Positions 35,429 through 45,283 of a DNA stretch of 64,000 nt are shown here, one piece after another (position 1 is the stretch's first letter; each line of letters opens with the position of its first letter). Origin of the DNA: an uncultured Bacillota bacterium (GTDB taxonomy: Bacteria; Bacillota; Clostridia; Oscillospirales; Oscillospiraceae); NCBI GenBank assembly GCA_947383275.1, contig CANDCW010000001.1, forward strand, positions 27,231 through 91,230, read 5' to 3'. The notes below the pieces were generated by a model. That model was not told the DNA's origin, made no database searches, and was given only the letters and a program-made list of their open reading frames with translations. The translations under genes and the position numbers were made by a program.

Positions 35429-36964
35429 ATGTCTGAACATCGCGCCTGCTTGGGTCTGGAGCTGGGTTCCACCCGCATCAAGGCGGTCACCATTGACGAA
35501 ACCTTCAAGCCTGTCTCATCCGGAGATTATACCTGGGCCTCCCGCTACGAGAACGGGGTTTGGACCTACCCTCTGGAGGAGGTTTGGACCGGTTTAAAAT
35601 CCGCTCTCTCACAAGTAAAAGACAGGGAAAAAATTGCCGCCGCCGGGGTGTCCGCCATGATGCACGGCTATCTGGCCTTCGACAGGGACTGGAACCTGCT
35701 TGTCCCCTTCCGTACCTGGCAGAACACCATCACCGGCCCCGCCGCGGCCCAGCTGACGGAGCTGTTCGGGTTCAACATCCCCCAGCGGTGGTCCATCGCC
35801 CACTTGTATCAGGCGGTTTTGAACAAGGAGGACCATGTCCCCCGAATTGCCCACATCACCACCCTGGCGGGGTATATCCACTACATGCTCACCGGGGTAA
35901 ACGCCGTGGGCGTGGGCGAGGCCAGCGGCATGTTCCCCATTGACAGCGCGGCCCTGGACTATGACCAGGCCATGGTTGAGAAATTCGACCGCCTCCCGGT
36001 GATTGAAAAGCTTCCTTGGAAGCTGCGGGACCTGCTGCCCAAAGTCCTGACCGCCGGTCAGGACGCGGGCCGGCTCACCGAGGAGGGGGCCAAAATGCTG
36101 GACGGCCTGCTCCCTGCGGGAGTAGTCTTTGCTCCGGCCGAGGGGGACGCGGGTACCGGCATGACCGCCACCAACGCTGTGGCCCCCCGGACGGGCAACG
36201 TGTCTGCCGGCACCTCCATTTTCTCCATGGTGGTGCTGGAAAAACCGCTGGAAAAGGTCTACGAGGAGATCGACCTGGTGACCACCCCCACCGGGGCCCC
36301 GGTGGCCATGGTCCACTGCAACAACTGCACCAACGACACCAACGCCTGGGTGAACGTCCTGGGGGAGGCGGCCCAGCTCTTTGGAGCCGAGCCCTCCACC
36401 GGCGAGCTGTACACCAAGCTCTACGAGAAGAGCCTGGAGGGGGACCCGGACTGCGGTGGCGTGATGGTGTGCAACTACCTGGCGGGAGAGGGGGTTACCC
36501 ACATGGACGCGGGCCGGCCCCTGGTGGCCCGTACCCCCGAGACCAAATTTACGCTGGCAAACTTTTTCCGCTCCCAGCTCTACGCCACCATGGCCACGCT
36601 GAAAATCGGCATGGACATTCTGGCGGAGGAGAAGGTGGCCATTGATTCCCTCACCGGCCACGGCGGGCTGTTCAAAACCCCCATAGTGGGCCAGAGCTAC
36701 ATGGCCGCCGCCTGCAACGCCCCTGTTACCTGCATGGAGACCGCCGGGGAGGGCGGGCCCTACGGCATGGCCCTGCTTGCCTCCTATCTGCTGAATCAGG
36801 GGGAGGGAGAACGCCTGGAGGATTTCCTGTCAGGAAAAGTCTTTGCCGGGGCATCCGGTTCCACCGTCCAGCCCGATCCAGCCGCGGTGGAGGACTTTAA
36901 CGCCTACATCCGGCGGTACAAAGCCCTGCTGAATGTGGAAAAGGCGGCTGTGGAAAACCTATAA
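35429..36964 (+). CDS. FGGY-family carbohydrate kinase, predicted L-ribulokinase (non-AraB type)
   Basis: 511 residues. LGLELGSTRIKAVTID at the N-terminus is the FGGY phosphate motif but with Glu instead of the usual Asp (xGxDxGTT). AGVSAMMHGYLAFD, FRTWQNTIT and GNVSAGTSIFSM follow, then GHGGLFKTPIVGQS and ETAGEGGPYGMALL of the second lobe. It is not a canonical AraB. In clostridial arabinose operons a divergent kinase of this type replaces AraB, and here it lies directly before araA and araD, so L-ribulose phosphorylation is the most likely job. Start at 35429 behind GAGGAGG. Confidence 0.85.
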   Translation: MSEHRACLGLELGSTRIKAVTIDETFKPVSSGDYTWASRYENGVWTYPLEEVWTGLKSALSQVKDREKIAAAGVSAMMHGYLAFDRDWNLLVPFRTWQNTITGPAAAQLTELFGFNIPQRWSIAHLYQAVLNKEDHVPRIAHITTLAGYIHYMLTGVNAVGVGEASGMFPIDSAALDYDQAMVEKFDRLPVIEKLPWKLRDLLPKVLTAGQDAGRLTEEGAKMLDGLLPAGVVFAPAEGDAGTGMTATNAVAPRTGNVSAGTSIFSMVVLEKPLEKVYEEIDLVTTPTGAPVAMVHCNNCTNDTNAWVNVLGEAAQLFGAEPSTGELYTKLYEKSLEGDPDCGGVMVCNYLAGEGVTHMDAGRPLVARTPETKFTLANFFRSQLYATMATLKIGMDILAEEKVAIDSLTGHGGLFKTPIVGQSYMAAACNAPVTCMETAGEGGPYGMALLASYLLNQGEGERLEDFLSGKVFAGASGSTVQPDPAAVEDFNAYIRRYKALLNVEKAAVENL

Positions 36965-36976
36965 GGAGGAATTTTT

Positions 36977-38440
36977 ATGAATTATTCGTTCTGGTTTGTA
37001 GTGGGCAGTCAGTTCTTGTACGGCCCCGAGGTGCTGGAGACCGTTGCCGCCCGGGCACAGGAGATGGCCGGCGAGCTGTCTAAGGTCCTGCCCTTCCCTC
37101 TGATTTACAAGGTGACCGCCAAGACCAACAAAGAGATCTCCGATGTGGTGAAGGAGGCCAACTACGACGATACCTGCGCTGGGATCATCACCTGGTGCCA
37201 CACCTTCTCCCCTTCCAAGATGTGGATTGACGGCCTGCGGGATCTTCAAAAGCCCTGGTGCCACTTCGCCACCCAGTATAACCGGGACATCCCCAACGAG
37301 GAGATCGACATGGACTTCATGAACCTGAACCAGGCGGCCCATGGCGACCGGGAGCACGGTTTTATCGGGGCCCGCCTGCGCAAGCCCCGCAAGGTGATTG
37401 CCGGGTATTGGAAGGACGAGGCGGTCCGGGAGCGCATCGGCGGCTGGATGAAGGCCGCTGTGGGCGCAGCCGTGTCCAAGGGCATGAAGGTGATGCGGTT
37501 TGGCGACAATATGCGGGAGGTGGCCGTCACCGAGGGCGATAAGGTGGAGGTCCAGGCCAAGCTGGGTTGGCAGGTAAATACCTGGGCGGTGGGCGATTTG
37601 GTGAAGGTGATGAACGCCGTCACCGAGGAAGAGATCGACGCGCTGATGGAAACCTACAAGGCCAATTATGACATCGCCACCGACAAAATTGACCACATCC
37701 GCTACCAGGCCCGGGAGGAAACCGCCATTAGGAAGATGCTGGACGAGCAGGGCTGCAAGGCCTTCTCCAACACCTTCCAGGACCTCTATGGCATGGAGCA
37801 GCTCCCCGGTCTAGCCTCCCAGCACCTGATGGCCCAGGGCTACGGCTACGGCGGCGAGGGCGACTGGAAGGTGGCCGCCATGACCGCCATCATGAAGGCC
37901 ATGGGCGAGGGCGGCAACGGCTGTTCCCTGTTTATGGAGGACTACACCTATAACCTGGAAAAGGGCAAAGAGTACTCCCTGGGGGCCCACATGCTGGAGG
38001 TATGCCCCTGCTGCGCCGCAGCCAGGCCCCGCATTGAGACCCACCACTTAGGGATCGGCATGAACGAGAAGGACCCTGCCCGCCTGGTTTTCGAGGGCAA
38101 GGAGGGGGACGCCATCGTGGTCAGCCTCATCGACATGGGCGGCCGCCTGCGCCTGATCTGCCAGGACATCCACTGCGTCAAGCCCATCCTGCCCATGCCC
38201 AACCTGCCCGTGGCCCGGGTGATGTGGCAGGCGGAGCCCTCCCTCACCACCGGGGTGGAGTGCTGGATCACCGCCGGGGGCGCCCACCACACCGTCCTCA
38301 GCTACGATGTGACGGCGGAACAGATGAAGGACTGGTGCGCCATGCTGGACATCGAGTTTGTCCACATCACCAAGGACACCACCGTGGAGTCTCTGGAGCA
38401 TGACCTGTTCCTGTCCGACCTGGCCTGGAAGCTAAAATAA
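36977..38440 (+). CDS. araA: L-arabinose isomerase
   Basis: Converts L-arabinose to L-ribulose, using Mn2+. It opens [20 protein letters not shown], the classic AraA start, with [14 protein letters not shown] and the metal-site region around [21 protein letters not shown] and MEDYTYNL. Length 487, close to the usual 495-500. TAAGGAGG lies before the ATG, 12 bases after the kinase stop. Confidence 0.97.
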   Translation: MNYSFWFVVGSQFLYGPEVLETVAARAQEMAGELSKVLPFPLIYKVTAKTNKEISDVVKEANYDDTCAGIITWCHTFSPSKMWIDGLRDLQKPWCHFATQYNRDIPNEEIDMDFMNLNQAAHGDREHGFIGARLRKPRKVIAGYWKDEAVRERIGGWMKAAVGAAVSKGMKVMRFGDNMREVAVTEGDKVEVQAKLGWQVNTWAVGDLVKVMNAVTEEEIDALMETYKANYDIATDKIDHIRYQAREETAIRKMLDEQGCKAFSNTFQDLYGMEQLPGLASQHLMAQGYGYGGEGDWKVAAMTAIMKAMGEGGNGCSLFMEDYTYNLEKGKEYSLGAHMLEVCPCCAAARPRIETHHLGIGMNEKDPARLVFEGKEGDAIVVSLIDMGGRLRLICQDIHCVKPILPMPNLPVARVMWQAEPSLTTGVECWITAGGAHHTVLSYDVTAEQMKDWCAMLDIEFVHITKDTTVESLEHDLFLSDLAWKLK

Positions 38441-38447
38441 ACCAAGT

Positions 38448-38473
38448 GATGCCTCCCCTGCGGGGGAGGTATC
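38448..38473 (+). repeat. Intercistronic hairpin between araA and araD
   Basis: GATGCCTCCCC pairs with GGGGAGGTATC (one wobble), ending 20 bases before the araD ATG. The core resembles the hairpin at 5493-5516, suggesting a small dispersed element or shared RNA-processing signal. Confidence 0.65.
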
Positions 38474-38493
38474 ATCAAAAAGGGGGAAAACGC

Positions 38494-39192
38494 ATGTTAG
38501 AACAACTCAAGCAGGAAGTGCTGGAGGCCAACCTTCTCCTGCCCAAATACGGGCTGGTCACCTTTACCTGGGGCAACGTGTCGGGGATCGACCGGGACAA
38601 GGGGCTGATGGTCATCAAGCCCTCCGGGGTGGAGTACGACGGCATGACCGCCGGAGACATGGTGGTGGTCAGCCTGGAGACCGGCGAGCGGGTGGAGGGC
38701 AAGTGGAAGCCCTCCAGCGATACCAAGACCCATCTGGAGCTGTACAAGGCGTTCCCGGGCGTGGGGGGCATTGTCCACACCCACAGCCCCCACGCCGTGG
38801 CCTGGGCCCAGGCGGGGGAGGATATCCCCTGCTTCGGCACCACCCACGCCGACTACTTTTACGGCTCCATCCCCTGCGCCCGCCATCTGACCCAGGGTGA
38901 GCTGGAGGAGGACTATGAGAAAAACACCGGGGTCATCATTGTGGACACTTTTAAGGAGCGGTGCATTGAGCCCACGGCCGTCCCAGGCGTGGTCTGCGTC
39001 AGCCACGGCCCCTTCACCTGGGGCAAGGATGCGGCCCAGGCGGTGTACCATGCGGTGGTGCTGGAGGAGGTAGCCAAAATGGCCATCCTCACCCGGCAGG
39101 TCCGGGCGGCTGCGGGCCCAGCGCCCCAGCGCATTCAGGATAAACACTACTTCCGTAAGCACGGCCCCGGGGCCTATTACGGACAGGGTTAA
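38494..39192 (+). CDS. araD: L-ribulose-5-phosphate 4-epimerase
   Basis: Class II aldolase fold; turns L-ribulose 5-phosphate into D-xylulose 5-phosphate. [20 protein letters not shown] and KPSGVEYDG bind phosphate. Zinc histidines lie in [14 protein letters not shown], and the catalytic region is [15 protein letters not shown]. 232 residues; start at 38494 behind AAAAGGGGG rather than the longer frame that reads through the hairpin. Last gene of the arabinose operon. Confidence 0.96.
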   Translation: MLEQLKQEVLEANLLLPKYGLVTFTWGNVSGIDRDKGLMVIKPSGVEYDGMTAGDMVVVSLETGERVEGKWKPSSDTKTHLELYKAFPGVGGIVHTHSPHAVAWAQAGEDIPCFGTTHADYFYGSIPCARHLTQGELEEDYEKNTGVIIVDTFKERCIEPTAVPGVVCVSHGPFTWGKDAAQAVYHAVVLEEVAKMAILTRQVRAAAGPAPQRIQDKHYFRKHGPGAYYGQG

Positions 39193-39226
39193 AAAATGGC
39201 GGACGCCTGGCGCGTCCGCCATTTTT
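39193..39226. terminator. Bidirectional terminator after araD
   Basis: TGGCGGACGC-CTGGC-GCGTCCGCCA stem extended by A and T runs, so it can act on both strands. The stop of the convergent binding-protein gene overlaps its T-run. Confidence 0.93.
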
Positions 39227-40205
39227 AATACTCCCGAAGGTCAATAAACGACTGGGTCAGCGTTTCCGGCGTGAACAGACGCTCTCGGGCGTAGTAATGC
39301 TTGTCCGGGACGCCGCCCTCCTCCAGGCTCTGGATGACCTCCTCCACTAAAGGGCCCACCATAGGGTCGCACTCCACATTCAGGGAAATTTTCCCCTCCA
39401 GGCAGTAGGCCAGCCCCTGCCGGGTGGCGTCGAAGGAGACTACGCGCACCCCGTCCCCGCCGCAGGCGTACCCCCGCTCCTCCAGGGCCTGGATGGCCCC
39501 AAAGGCGGCATTGTCGTTTTCGCAGTAGAGGACGTGGATGTCCGGCCGTTCCGGCTGGCTGTCCAGCCACCGGCAGGCCGCCTCATAGGTTTTTGCCTGG
39601 GTAAAGTCGCCGTCCAGCTGGGCGAGGAGGGTCCAGTTTTCATGGGCCGCCACGGCCTTCTCCAGGGCAGCGGTGCGCTCCAGCTGGGCGCTGGATCCCA
39701 GGGTGCCCTGGATGTGGAGAATATGAACCGGCCGCGCCTCGTCCTGGAAGCTCTCCTCCAGCCACGCGATGGCCTGCTCCCCCTCCCAGCGGAAGTCTGA
39801 ACCAACATGGGCGGCGTAAAGGCTGTCATCTTCTACCTGCGCCATCCGGTCCACCAGGATAACGGGAATGCCCGCGTCCCTGGCCTCCTGGAGCACCGAG
39901 TCCCAGCCGGTTACGCACAGGGGCATAAGGAGGATGTAATCCACCTGCTGCTGGATAAACTTGCGGATGGCGGCAATCTGGTTATCCTGCTTCTGCCGGG
40001 CGTCCTCGAACAGGAGGTGGTAGCCCGCCTCCTCGGTGAACACCGAACGGATAGACTCGGAGTTGGCGACCCGGAAGCCGGACTCCGACCCCACCTGGCT
40101 GACGCCGATGACGGTGAGGACGGGTTCCTCATCCGGCGGCTGGGGCCGGGGGGCGCAGGAGGCCAGCAGGCACAGGACGGCCAGCAGAAAAGAGAGGCGT
40201 TTCAC
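39225..40205 (-). CDS. Sugar-binding lipoprotein of a three-component sensor (YtfQ-like)
   Basis: 326 residues; lipobox LLASC at about residue 17. Mature start IGVSQVGSESGFRVANSESI, then IRKFIQQQVDYILLMPLCVTGWDSVL and QLDGDFTQAKTYEAA, plainly homologous to the arabinose importer protein at 30570-31661. It has no transporter beside it. Its ATG overlaps the kinase stop by four bases. Such binding proteins act as extracellular sensor subunits for LytS/YesM kinases, as described for the xylose XylFII-LytS pair in Clostridium. Probably detects arabinose or a related sugar. Confidence 0.85.
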   Translation of the reverse strand: MKRLSFLLAVLCLLASCAPRPQPPDEEPVLTVIGVSQVGSESGFRVANSESIRSVFTEEAGYHLLFEDARQKQDNQIAAIRKFIQQQVDYILLMPLCVTGWDSVLQEARDAGIPVILVDRMAQVEDDSLYAAHVGSDFRWEGEQAIAWLEESFQDEARPVHILHIQGTLGSSAQLERTAALEKAVAAHENWTLLAQLDGDFTQAKTYEAACRWLDSQPERPDIHVLYCENDNAAFGAIQALEERGYACGGDGVRVVSFDATRQGLAYCLEGKISLNVECDPMVGPLVEEVIQSLEEGGVPDKHYYARERLFTPETLTQSFIDLREY

Positions 40206-41626
40206 GGCGCGTCTTCCTCCTTCTTCTTTGGGATGCGGATGCTGATGGTGGTGCCCACTCCCTGGCGGCTGGAGATAGACAGCCCATAGGGAGGGCCGAA
40301 AAACAGCCGTATCCGCTCATGGACGGTGGACAATCCGAAGCCAACCCGCTCCCTCCGGTCTATGGCCCGGATCAGCTCGTCCAGCCGCTGGGGGGACATG
40401 CCGATGCCGTCGTCGGTGACCTGAAGGAGGATGCCGTCCCCCTCGCTGCGGCCTACGACATAGATGCGGCCCAGGCCCCGTTTCAGCTTGATGCCGTGGT
40501 ATAGGGCGTTTTCCACCAGTGGCTGAAGGGTGAGCTTGGGAATGACAGCGCCCTTCAGTTCCGGGGCAATATTGACCGTATACCGCATGATGTCCTTATA
40601 GCGGGCCTGCTGGATTTGCAGGTAGCTGCACACATGCTCCTCCTCCTCCTGAAGGGTGATAACATCCCGCCCACGGCTCAGGGAGTGGCGGAAGAAGGAG
40701 GACAGGCTGGATACCATCTCCACGGCCTCCTCAGTTTTCTCCGCCTCAATCAGCCAGATAATGGTGTCCATGGTGTTGTAGAGAAAGTGGGGGTTGATCT
40801 GGGCCTGGATTAGGGCCAGCTCGGTGCGCCGCAGGCGCTCCTGGTTGTGGGCGGTCTCCTGAATCTGCCGGTTCAGCCGGCCGACCATCTGCTCAAAGGC
40901 CTCGCTGAGGGTGCGCAGCTCATATTCCTCCGCCTGAATGGGCTCCCGCTCGGTGAGATCTCCGCTGTTGATGCCCGCAGCCCGGGCGCACAAGGCGGCG
41001 ACAGGCATGGTAATGGACTGTCCCAGCCGGATGGCCCGCCGGATGAAGATGAGCGCCAATATCAGGACAAGGACGGCGATAAAGAGAAAGTCCGTTACCA
41101 GCTTGCGGCTGGTTTGGCTCTGGAGGGCGTTCAGGCGCACCGCCTCGTAGTAGAGGTAGTTGTACATGTACTCCTGGATCAGTGCGGTGAGGACGTAGAT
41201 GTTGTTTTCCAGCTGCCTTTGCCGTTCATCGTAGTTGCCGGTGTCCCGGAGCTCGTAAATTTTTTCCTCCAGGTTCCGGCACAGGCTGAGGACGCTGGAG
41301 ATGGCCATACGGCTGTCTTTTTCGGTGGTGGTGGACAGCAGCTCCCGGGCAAGCTGCTGGGCGGCGTGGACCTCGTCTAGGGGGAGGCCGTCGGAATATT
41401 GGCTCTCAATGACATAGTAGTACATTTTCAGGTCGATATTGGACTTGAAGTCCTGGTTGAACTCCGAGGCGGTGGTAATGTTGTACAGCAGGTCCGTGTA
41501 CCGGCTGTTGTACCGGGCCAGCAGGGAGGCGGCTGCGGCCAGAATGAGCGCGGCCAGCAGCACAAACGTAAGGATCAGCCCCCGGAGCCGGTGCTGGATG
41601 GAGGAAGGACGGGGGGGAAGGGTCAT
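40202..41626 (-). CDS. YesM-family sensor histidine kinase
   Basis: 474 residues: membrane helix near 15-37, extracellular domain of about 140 residues, second helix near 178-195, HAMP region, then His_kinase and HATPase domains. The phospho-histidine lies in LIQAQINPHFLYNTMDTI, the mark of the LytS/YesM class. PLVENALYHGIK (N box), DDGIGM and VGFGLSTVHERI bind ATP. Overlaps the regulator gene upstream and the binding-protein gene downstream, both by four bases. Confidence 0.93.
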   Translation of the reverse strand: MTLPPRPSSIQHRLRGLILTFVLLAALILAAAASLLARYNSRYTDLLYNITTASEFNQDFKSNIDLKMYYYVIESQYSDGLPLDEVHAAQQLARELLSTTTEKDSRMAISSVLSLCRNLEEKIYELRDTGNYDERQRQLENNIYVLTALIQEYMYNYLYYEAVRLNALQSQTSRKLVTDFLFIAVLVLILALIFIRRAIRLGQSITMPVAALCARAAGINSGDLTEREPIQAEEYELRTLSEAFEQMVGRLNRQIQETAHNQERLRRTELALIQAQINPHFLYNTMDTIIWLIEAEKTEEAVEMVSSLSSFFRHSLSRGRDVITLQEEEEHVCSYLQIQQARYKDIMRYTVNIAPELKGAVIPKLTLQPLVENALYHGIKLKRGLGRIYVVGRSEGDGILLQVTDDGIGMSPQRLDELIRAIDRRERVGFGLSTVHERIRLFFGPPYGLSISSRQGVGTTISIRIPKKKEEDAP

Positions 41627-43236
41627 GTCCGCCGCCCACCTCCCGCCCGGTAGTCCCGGGGCGTGCAGCCCTGGGTCTTTTTAAACAGGAAGGAAAAATA
41701 GTGGGGGTCCCGGTAACCCACGGCGAAAGCGATCTCCCCGGAGCGTTTATCCGTTGTGCGCAGCAGCTCGCGGGCCCTGTCCATCCGCTTGCCGGTAACG
41801 TATTCGGTAAAGGTAGCCCCCATCTCCTGGCTGAATACGGCGGACAGGTAGTTGGCGCTGATGTTGATCTCCCGGGCCACCTGATTCAGGGAGAGGGTGT
41901 CATCGGTAAAGTGGCTGTCGATGTAATCCACGGCCTGGCCCAGCAGGGTGCCGTACTGGCTGCTGGAGGCTTTGTCCCGCAGCGTGGCGGCCTGGAACAG
42001 GACTTCGGTGAGATAGTGCTTCAGGTCCGCCTGGGTGACGTTTTGGCCTGTCAGCTCCAGGCAATCCGGCAGGGACAGGAATTCCTCCTGGCTGGTACCC
42101 AGGCCGATGGCAAACTCGGTGGCGGCGAACCGGACGCTGAGCATCAGGAATTGGCAGAAGGGCTGGGAGCCCAGGGCCTGGGCCACGCTGTGGAGATACT
42201 CGTCCACAAAGCTGGGAATTTCCTCGGCGGCAGCGGACTGGAGCACCCCCTGCCAGATGGAGGGGCTGACCTTGGCCGGGTCCAGGCCGGCCAGATTGTC
42301 GCCGCCGTCCTGACGGGTGAGGAAGCCAACCGTCTCGGCGGACAGGATGTGCTGGCGGGGCAAGATATACCGGCAGGCCCACAGGCGGGAAACCTCCTCA
42401 AAGCAGGCGGGCAGGGCGCTGAGCCGCTGGGTGGGGGTTCCCATGGCCAGGGACCAGCCCTGGCCGGGGGCGCAGGACTCATACTGATCCCTTACCGTGT
42501 CGATGCACCGGCGGATGCAGTCGTCCATCTTGCCCTGATCCGCCATGATCAGGACCACGTAAGTGTTCAGGTTCCACCGCAGCAGCAAATACTCGGGGTA
42601 TTTCATAAAGTGCTCCAGAAGGGCGTCCCGCACCCGGGCGGCGGGCTCGGAGTAGGTCTCAGACACGCCGGAGCCCTTGGGCAGGATGGAGAACAGCGCA
42701 ATGGTGTAGCACTGGGCCCGCAGGTCCAAGTCCAGACTGGCGGCCTCGTTGTAAATCTGCTGGACGGTGAGCTGGCCGCCCACCACCCGCTCAAAAAAGC
42801 GGCGGCGGGCGTACTGCTCATACTCCTGGGCGTCGTGATGAAACTGGGCCAGGTAGTTGTTTCCCCCGATCTTTTCCTTCAGCTCGCCAAGAACCCCCAT
42901 CAGGCTGTTCTTGGTAATTGGTTTTAGCAAAAACCGCTCCACTCCAATATCAATGGCCTGCCGGGCGTATTCGAAATCGTCATACCCGGAGATGATGACG
43001 ATTTTTATGTTAGGAAATTCCCTTAGCACCAGGCGGCTCAGGTCCAGGCCATCCATGAAAGGCATGCGGATGTCGGTGATGAGCACATCGGGCTTGGCCT
43101 GGCGGATCAGAGGCAGGGCCATTTCCCCGTCCCCGGCCTCCCCGGCGAACTCATAGCCGCATTGGGCCCAGGGCACTGTGTCCCGCAGGGTCTCGCGGAT
43201 GGTGCTCTCGTCCTCCACTAAAAATACGCGCAGCAT
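41623..43236 (-). CDS. YesN-family response regulator with AraC-type DNA-binding domain
   Basis: 537 residues. Receiver domain 1-120 begins LRVFLVEDESTIRETL with phospho-aspartate in DVLITDIRMPFMDG and lysine in FLLKPITKNSL. A middle region of about 270 residues has no recognised motif. The C-terminal 100 residues are an AraC double helix-turn-helix (LNQVAREINISANYLSAVFS; SGEIAFAVGYRDPHYFSFLF). First gene of the kinase and binding-protein operon. The target is probably the arabinose operon opposite it, alongside AraR. Confidence 0.93.
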   Translation of the reverse strand: MLRVFLVEDESTIRETLRDTVPWAQCGYEFAGEAGDGEMALPLIRQAKPDVLITDIRMPFMDGLDLSRLVLREFPNIKIVIISGYDDFEYARQAIDIGVERFLLKPITKNSLMGVLGELKEKIGGNNYLAQFHHDAQEYEQYARRRFFERVVGGQLTVQQIYNEAASLDLDLRAQCYTIALFSILPKGSGVSETYSEPAARVRDALLEHFMKYPEYLLLRWNLNTYVVLIMADQGKMDDCIRRCIDTVRDQYESCAPGQGWSLAMGTPTQRLSALPACFEEVSRLWACRYILPRQHILSAETVGFLTRQDGGDNLAGLDPAKVSPSIWQGVLQSAAAEEIPSFVDEYLHSVAQALGSQPFCQFLMLSVRFAATEFAIGLGTSQEEFLSLPDCLELTGQNVTQADLKHYLTEVLFQAATLRDKASSSQYGTLLGQAVDYIDSHFTDDTLSLNQVAREINISANYLSAVFSQEMGATFTEYVTGKRMDRARELLRTTDKRSGEIAFAVGYRDPHYFSFLFKKTQGCTPRDYRAGGGRRT

Positions 43237-43679
43237 AAAGCCCCTCCCCCTTGCTTGACGGTTTGAATATCCTGATTATACCGCAGTCAGGCGGCCTGGG
43301 CAAGAAAAAACGCGCAATTGGGGGGATAAAACCCCGCCCGTATGGTGGAAGGCCGGGCGCGCTTATTGCCCGCTGAAAAACAAGAGGTCCCGGGACGGGA
43401 GCTCCACCTACATTTTCCGCCCCGCCTCCGGGACCGTCCGCCGGCCGCACGGCGGTGCCGGTGTGGCGGGTGGCGATTATAATTTCCTCCCCGTCATTGA
43501 CGGCATGGAGCCGGGGAAGGTCCACCTAAAATAGCCCCGCACCTGGGAAGGCCCCCCTATATTCGTTCTGACACAGCGCACACAAGCGTAGGGCGGCCTC
43601 GCCCTCAATCATCTTCTGTCTTATCAACAGGGCGGCAAGGGCCGCCCCCGGCGGGACGGCCCCTGCGATATGTACGGTA
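43237..43679. other. Intergenic region of about 440 bases with no supported gene
   Basis: GC-rich. One plus-strand frame (roughly 43321-43530) could read a 65-residue tail ending FLPVIDGMEPGKVHLK, which might be a gene remnant, but nothing supports it. Palindromic GGGCGGC/GCCGCCC pieces around 43590-43660 look like extragenic repeats or a weak hairpin downstream of pyruvate kinase. No clear promoter was seen. Confidence 0.4.
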
Positions 43680-45110
43680 TTACATAGCCTCTTCGTCAAT
43701 GACTTGGGCCTTAATGAGGTTGGTGAAGCCGCTTTTGCCCAGGGGGACGCCGGCGGTAATAACCACCACGTCGCCGTGCCGGACCAGCCGCTCCTTCACG
43801 GCCACCTCGGTGGCCAGGGAGAAAATGCGGTCGGTGGAAGTGACCTCTCCGGTGAGGAAGGGGATGACACCCCAGGATATATTCAGCTGGCGGCGGACTT
43901 TCTCGTGCATAGTGAGGGCGGCCACCGGGCAGGCGGGGCGGAAGCGGCAGATCATCCGGGCGCTACGGCCGGAGTTGGTAGCGGCCAGAATGGCTGTGGC
44001 GTTCAGATCCTTGGCGGTGAGGCAGCAGGTATGGGTAATGGCATCATTAATGTCGGAAGCGGGGATAATCCGCTGCTTCTGAAAGTTCCTCCAGTAGTCA
44101 ATGGCATTTTCCGTCTCGGTGACAATAGCGGCCATGGCGGTGAGGGCCTCCACGGGGTATCTGCCCCCGGCGGTCTCGCCGGAGAGCATGACGCAGCCGG
44201 TTCCATCGTACACGGCGTTGGCCACATCGGATACCTCGGCCCGGGTGGGGCGGGGATTGCGGATCATGGAGTCCAGCATCTGGGTGGCGGTGATGACCGG
44301 CTTGCCCGCCTGAAGCCCCTTGCGGATCATCTGTTTTTGCAGGATGGGCACCCGGGCAGCGGGGATCTCTACGCCCAGGTCGCCTCGGGCCACCATAATA
44401 CCGTCGGCAGCGGCAAGAATCTCGTCCAGATTGTCAACGCCCTCCTGATTTTCGATCTTAGCGATAATTTTCACCTCGTCCCCGCCGCACTCCTGGAGGA
44501 CGGCGCGTACCGCTTCCACATCCGCAGCCCGGCGGACAAAGGAGGCGGCAACGAAATCGAAATCGTTTTCCACGCCGAAGCGGATGTCGTCCACATCCTT
44601 CTCGGTGAGGGCGGGGAGCTGGATGTGGACGCCTGGGATGTTGAGGGACTTGTTGGCGGACAACGTTCCGCCGTTCTCCACAGTGCAGATGATGTTTGCG
44701 CCCTCAATGCGCTCTACCCGGATGGCTACCAGGCCGTCGTCGATCAAAATCTGCTGGCCGGGGGCGAGCTCCTCGTGGAGGCGGGGGTAGGTGACGGATA
44801 CCCAGCCCTTGTTGCCCACCACATCCTGGGTGGTAAGGGTAAAGGGGTCGCCGGACTCCAGCGTAACAGACGGTTCCTCAAAGCCCCGGATGCGGATCTC
44901 CGGGCCCTTGGTGTCCAGGATGGTGGCCACCGGGCGACCCATGGCGTCCCGGACGCGTTTGAGCATATTCAGCCGGGCCAGGTGCTCCGGATGGCTGCCG
45001 TGGGAAAAATTGAACCGGGCCGCGTCCATGCCGGTGCGGATGAGGGTGCGGATCATCTCCTCGTCATCTACCGCAGGGCCCAGGGTACAGATGATTTTTG
45101 TTCTTCTCAT
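43680..45110 (-). CDS. pyk: Pyruvate kinase
   Basis: Makes pyruvate and ATP from phosphoenolpyruvate. MRRTKIICTLGPAVDDEEMI, RFNFSHGSHPEH and TKGPEIRIRG form the N-terminal barrel; the signature IIAKIENQEGVDNLDEIL, MVARGDLGVEIP and LSGETAGGRYPVEAL follow. Length 476 is the short form, without the extra C-terminal PEP-utilising domain found in many Bacillales enzymes. GGAGG lies ten bases upstream of the ATG. It is separate from metG by a terminator. Confidence 0.97.
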   Translation of the reverse strand: MRRTKIICTLGPAVDDEEMIRTLIRTGMDAARFNFSHGSHPEHLARLNMLKRVRDAMGRPVATILDTKGPEIRIRGFEEPSVTLESGDPFTLTTQDVVGNKGWVSVTYPRLHEELAPGQQILIDDGLVAIRVERIEGANIICTVENGGTLSANKSLNIPGVHIQLPALTEKDVDDIRFGVENDFDFVAASFVRRAADVEAVRAVLQECGGDEVKIIAKIENQEGVDNLDEILAAADGIMVARGDLGVEIPAARVPILQKQMIRKGLQAGKPVITATQMLDSMIRNPRPTRAEVSDVANAVYDGTGCVMLSGETAGGRYPVEALTAMAAIVTETENAIDYWRNFQKQRIIPASDINDAITHTCCLTAKDLNATAILAATNSGRSARMICRFRPACPVAALTMHEKVRRQLNISWGVIPFLTGEVTSTDRIFSLATEVAVKERLVRHGDVVVITAGVPLGKSGFTNLIKAQVIDEEAM

Positions 45111-45220
45111 TGTGATTACCTCCTTCGGGCATCGTTGTTCATTTCCTGCTTACGCCCCATATGTTACAAGAAAAAATCCGAGTTGAATAGGGCAGATTTT
45201 CATAAAAATGCGGGGGCAGC

Positions 45221-45261
45221 CGCACAAAAAGTGGGCTGTCCCTCCAAGAAGGACAGCCCGC
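45221..45261 (-). terminator. Terminator after metG
   Basis: On the minus strand GCGGGCTGTCC and GGACAGCCCAC pair around a 9-base loop, followed by TTTTTG. Confidence 0.88.
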
Positions 45262-45283
45262 TTAACAGATTATTTACAAGATT

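Noticed and set aside
43321..43530. Small plus-strand protein or gene remnant
   Set aside because: No start with a ribosome site and no recognisable homology; kept only as a note on the intergenic region.
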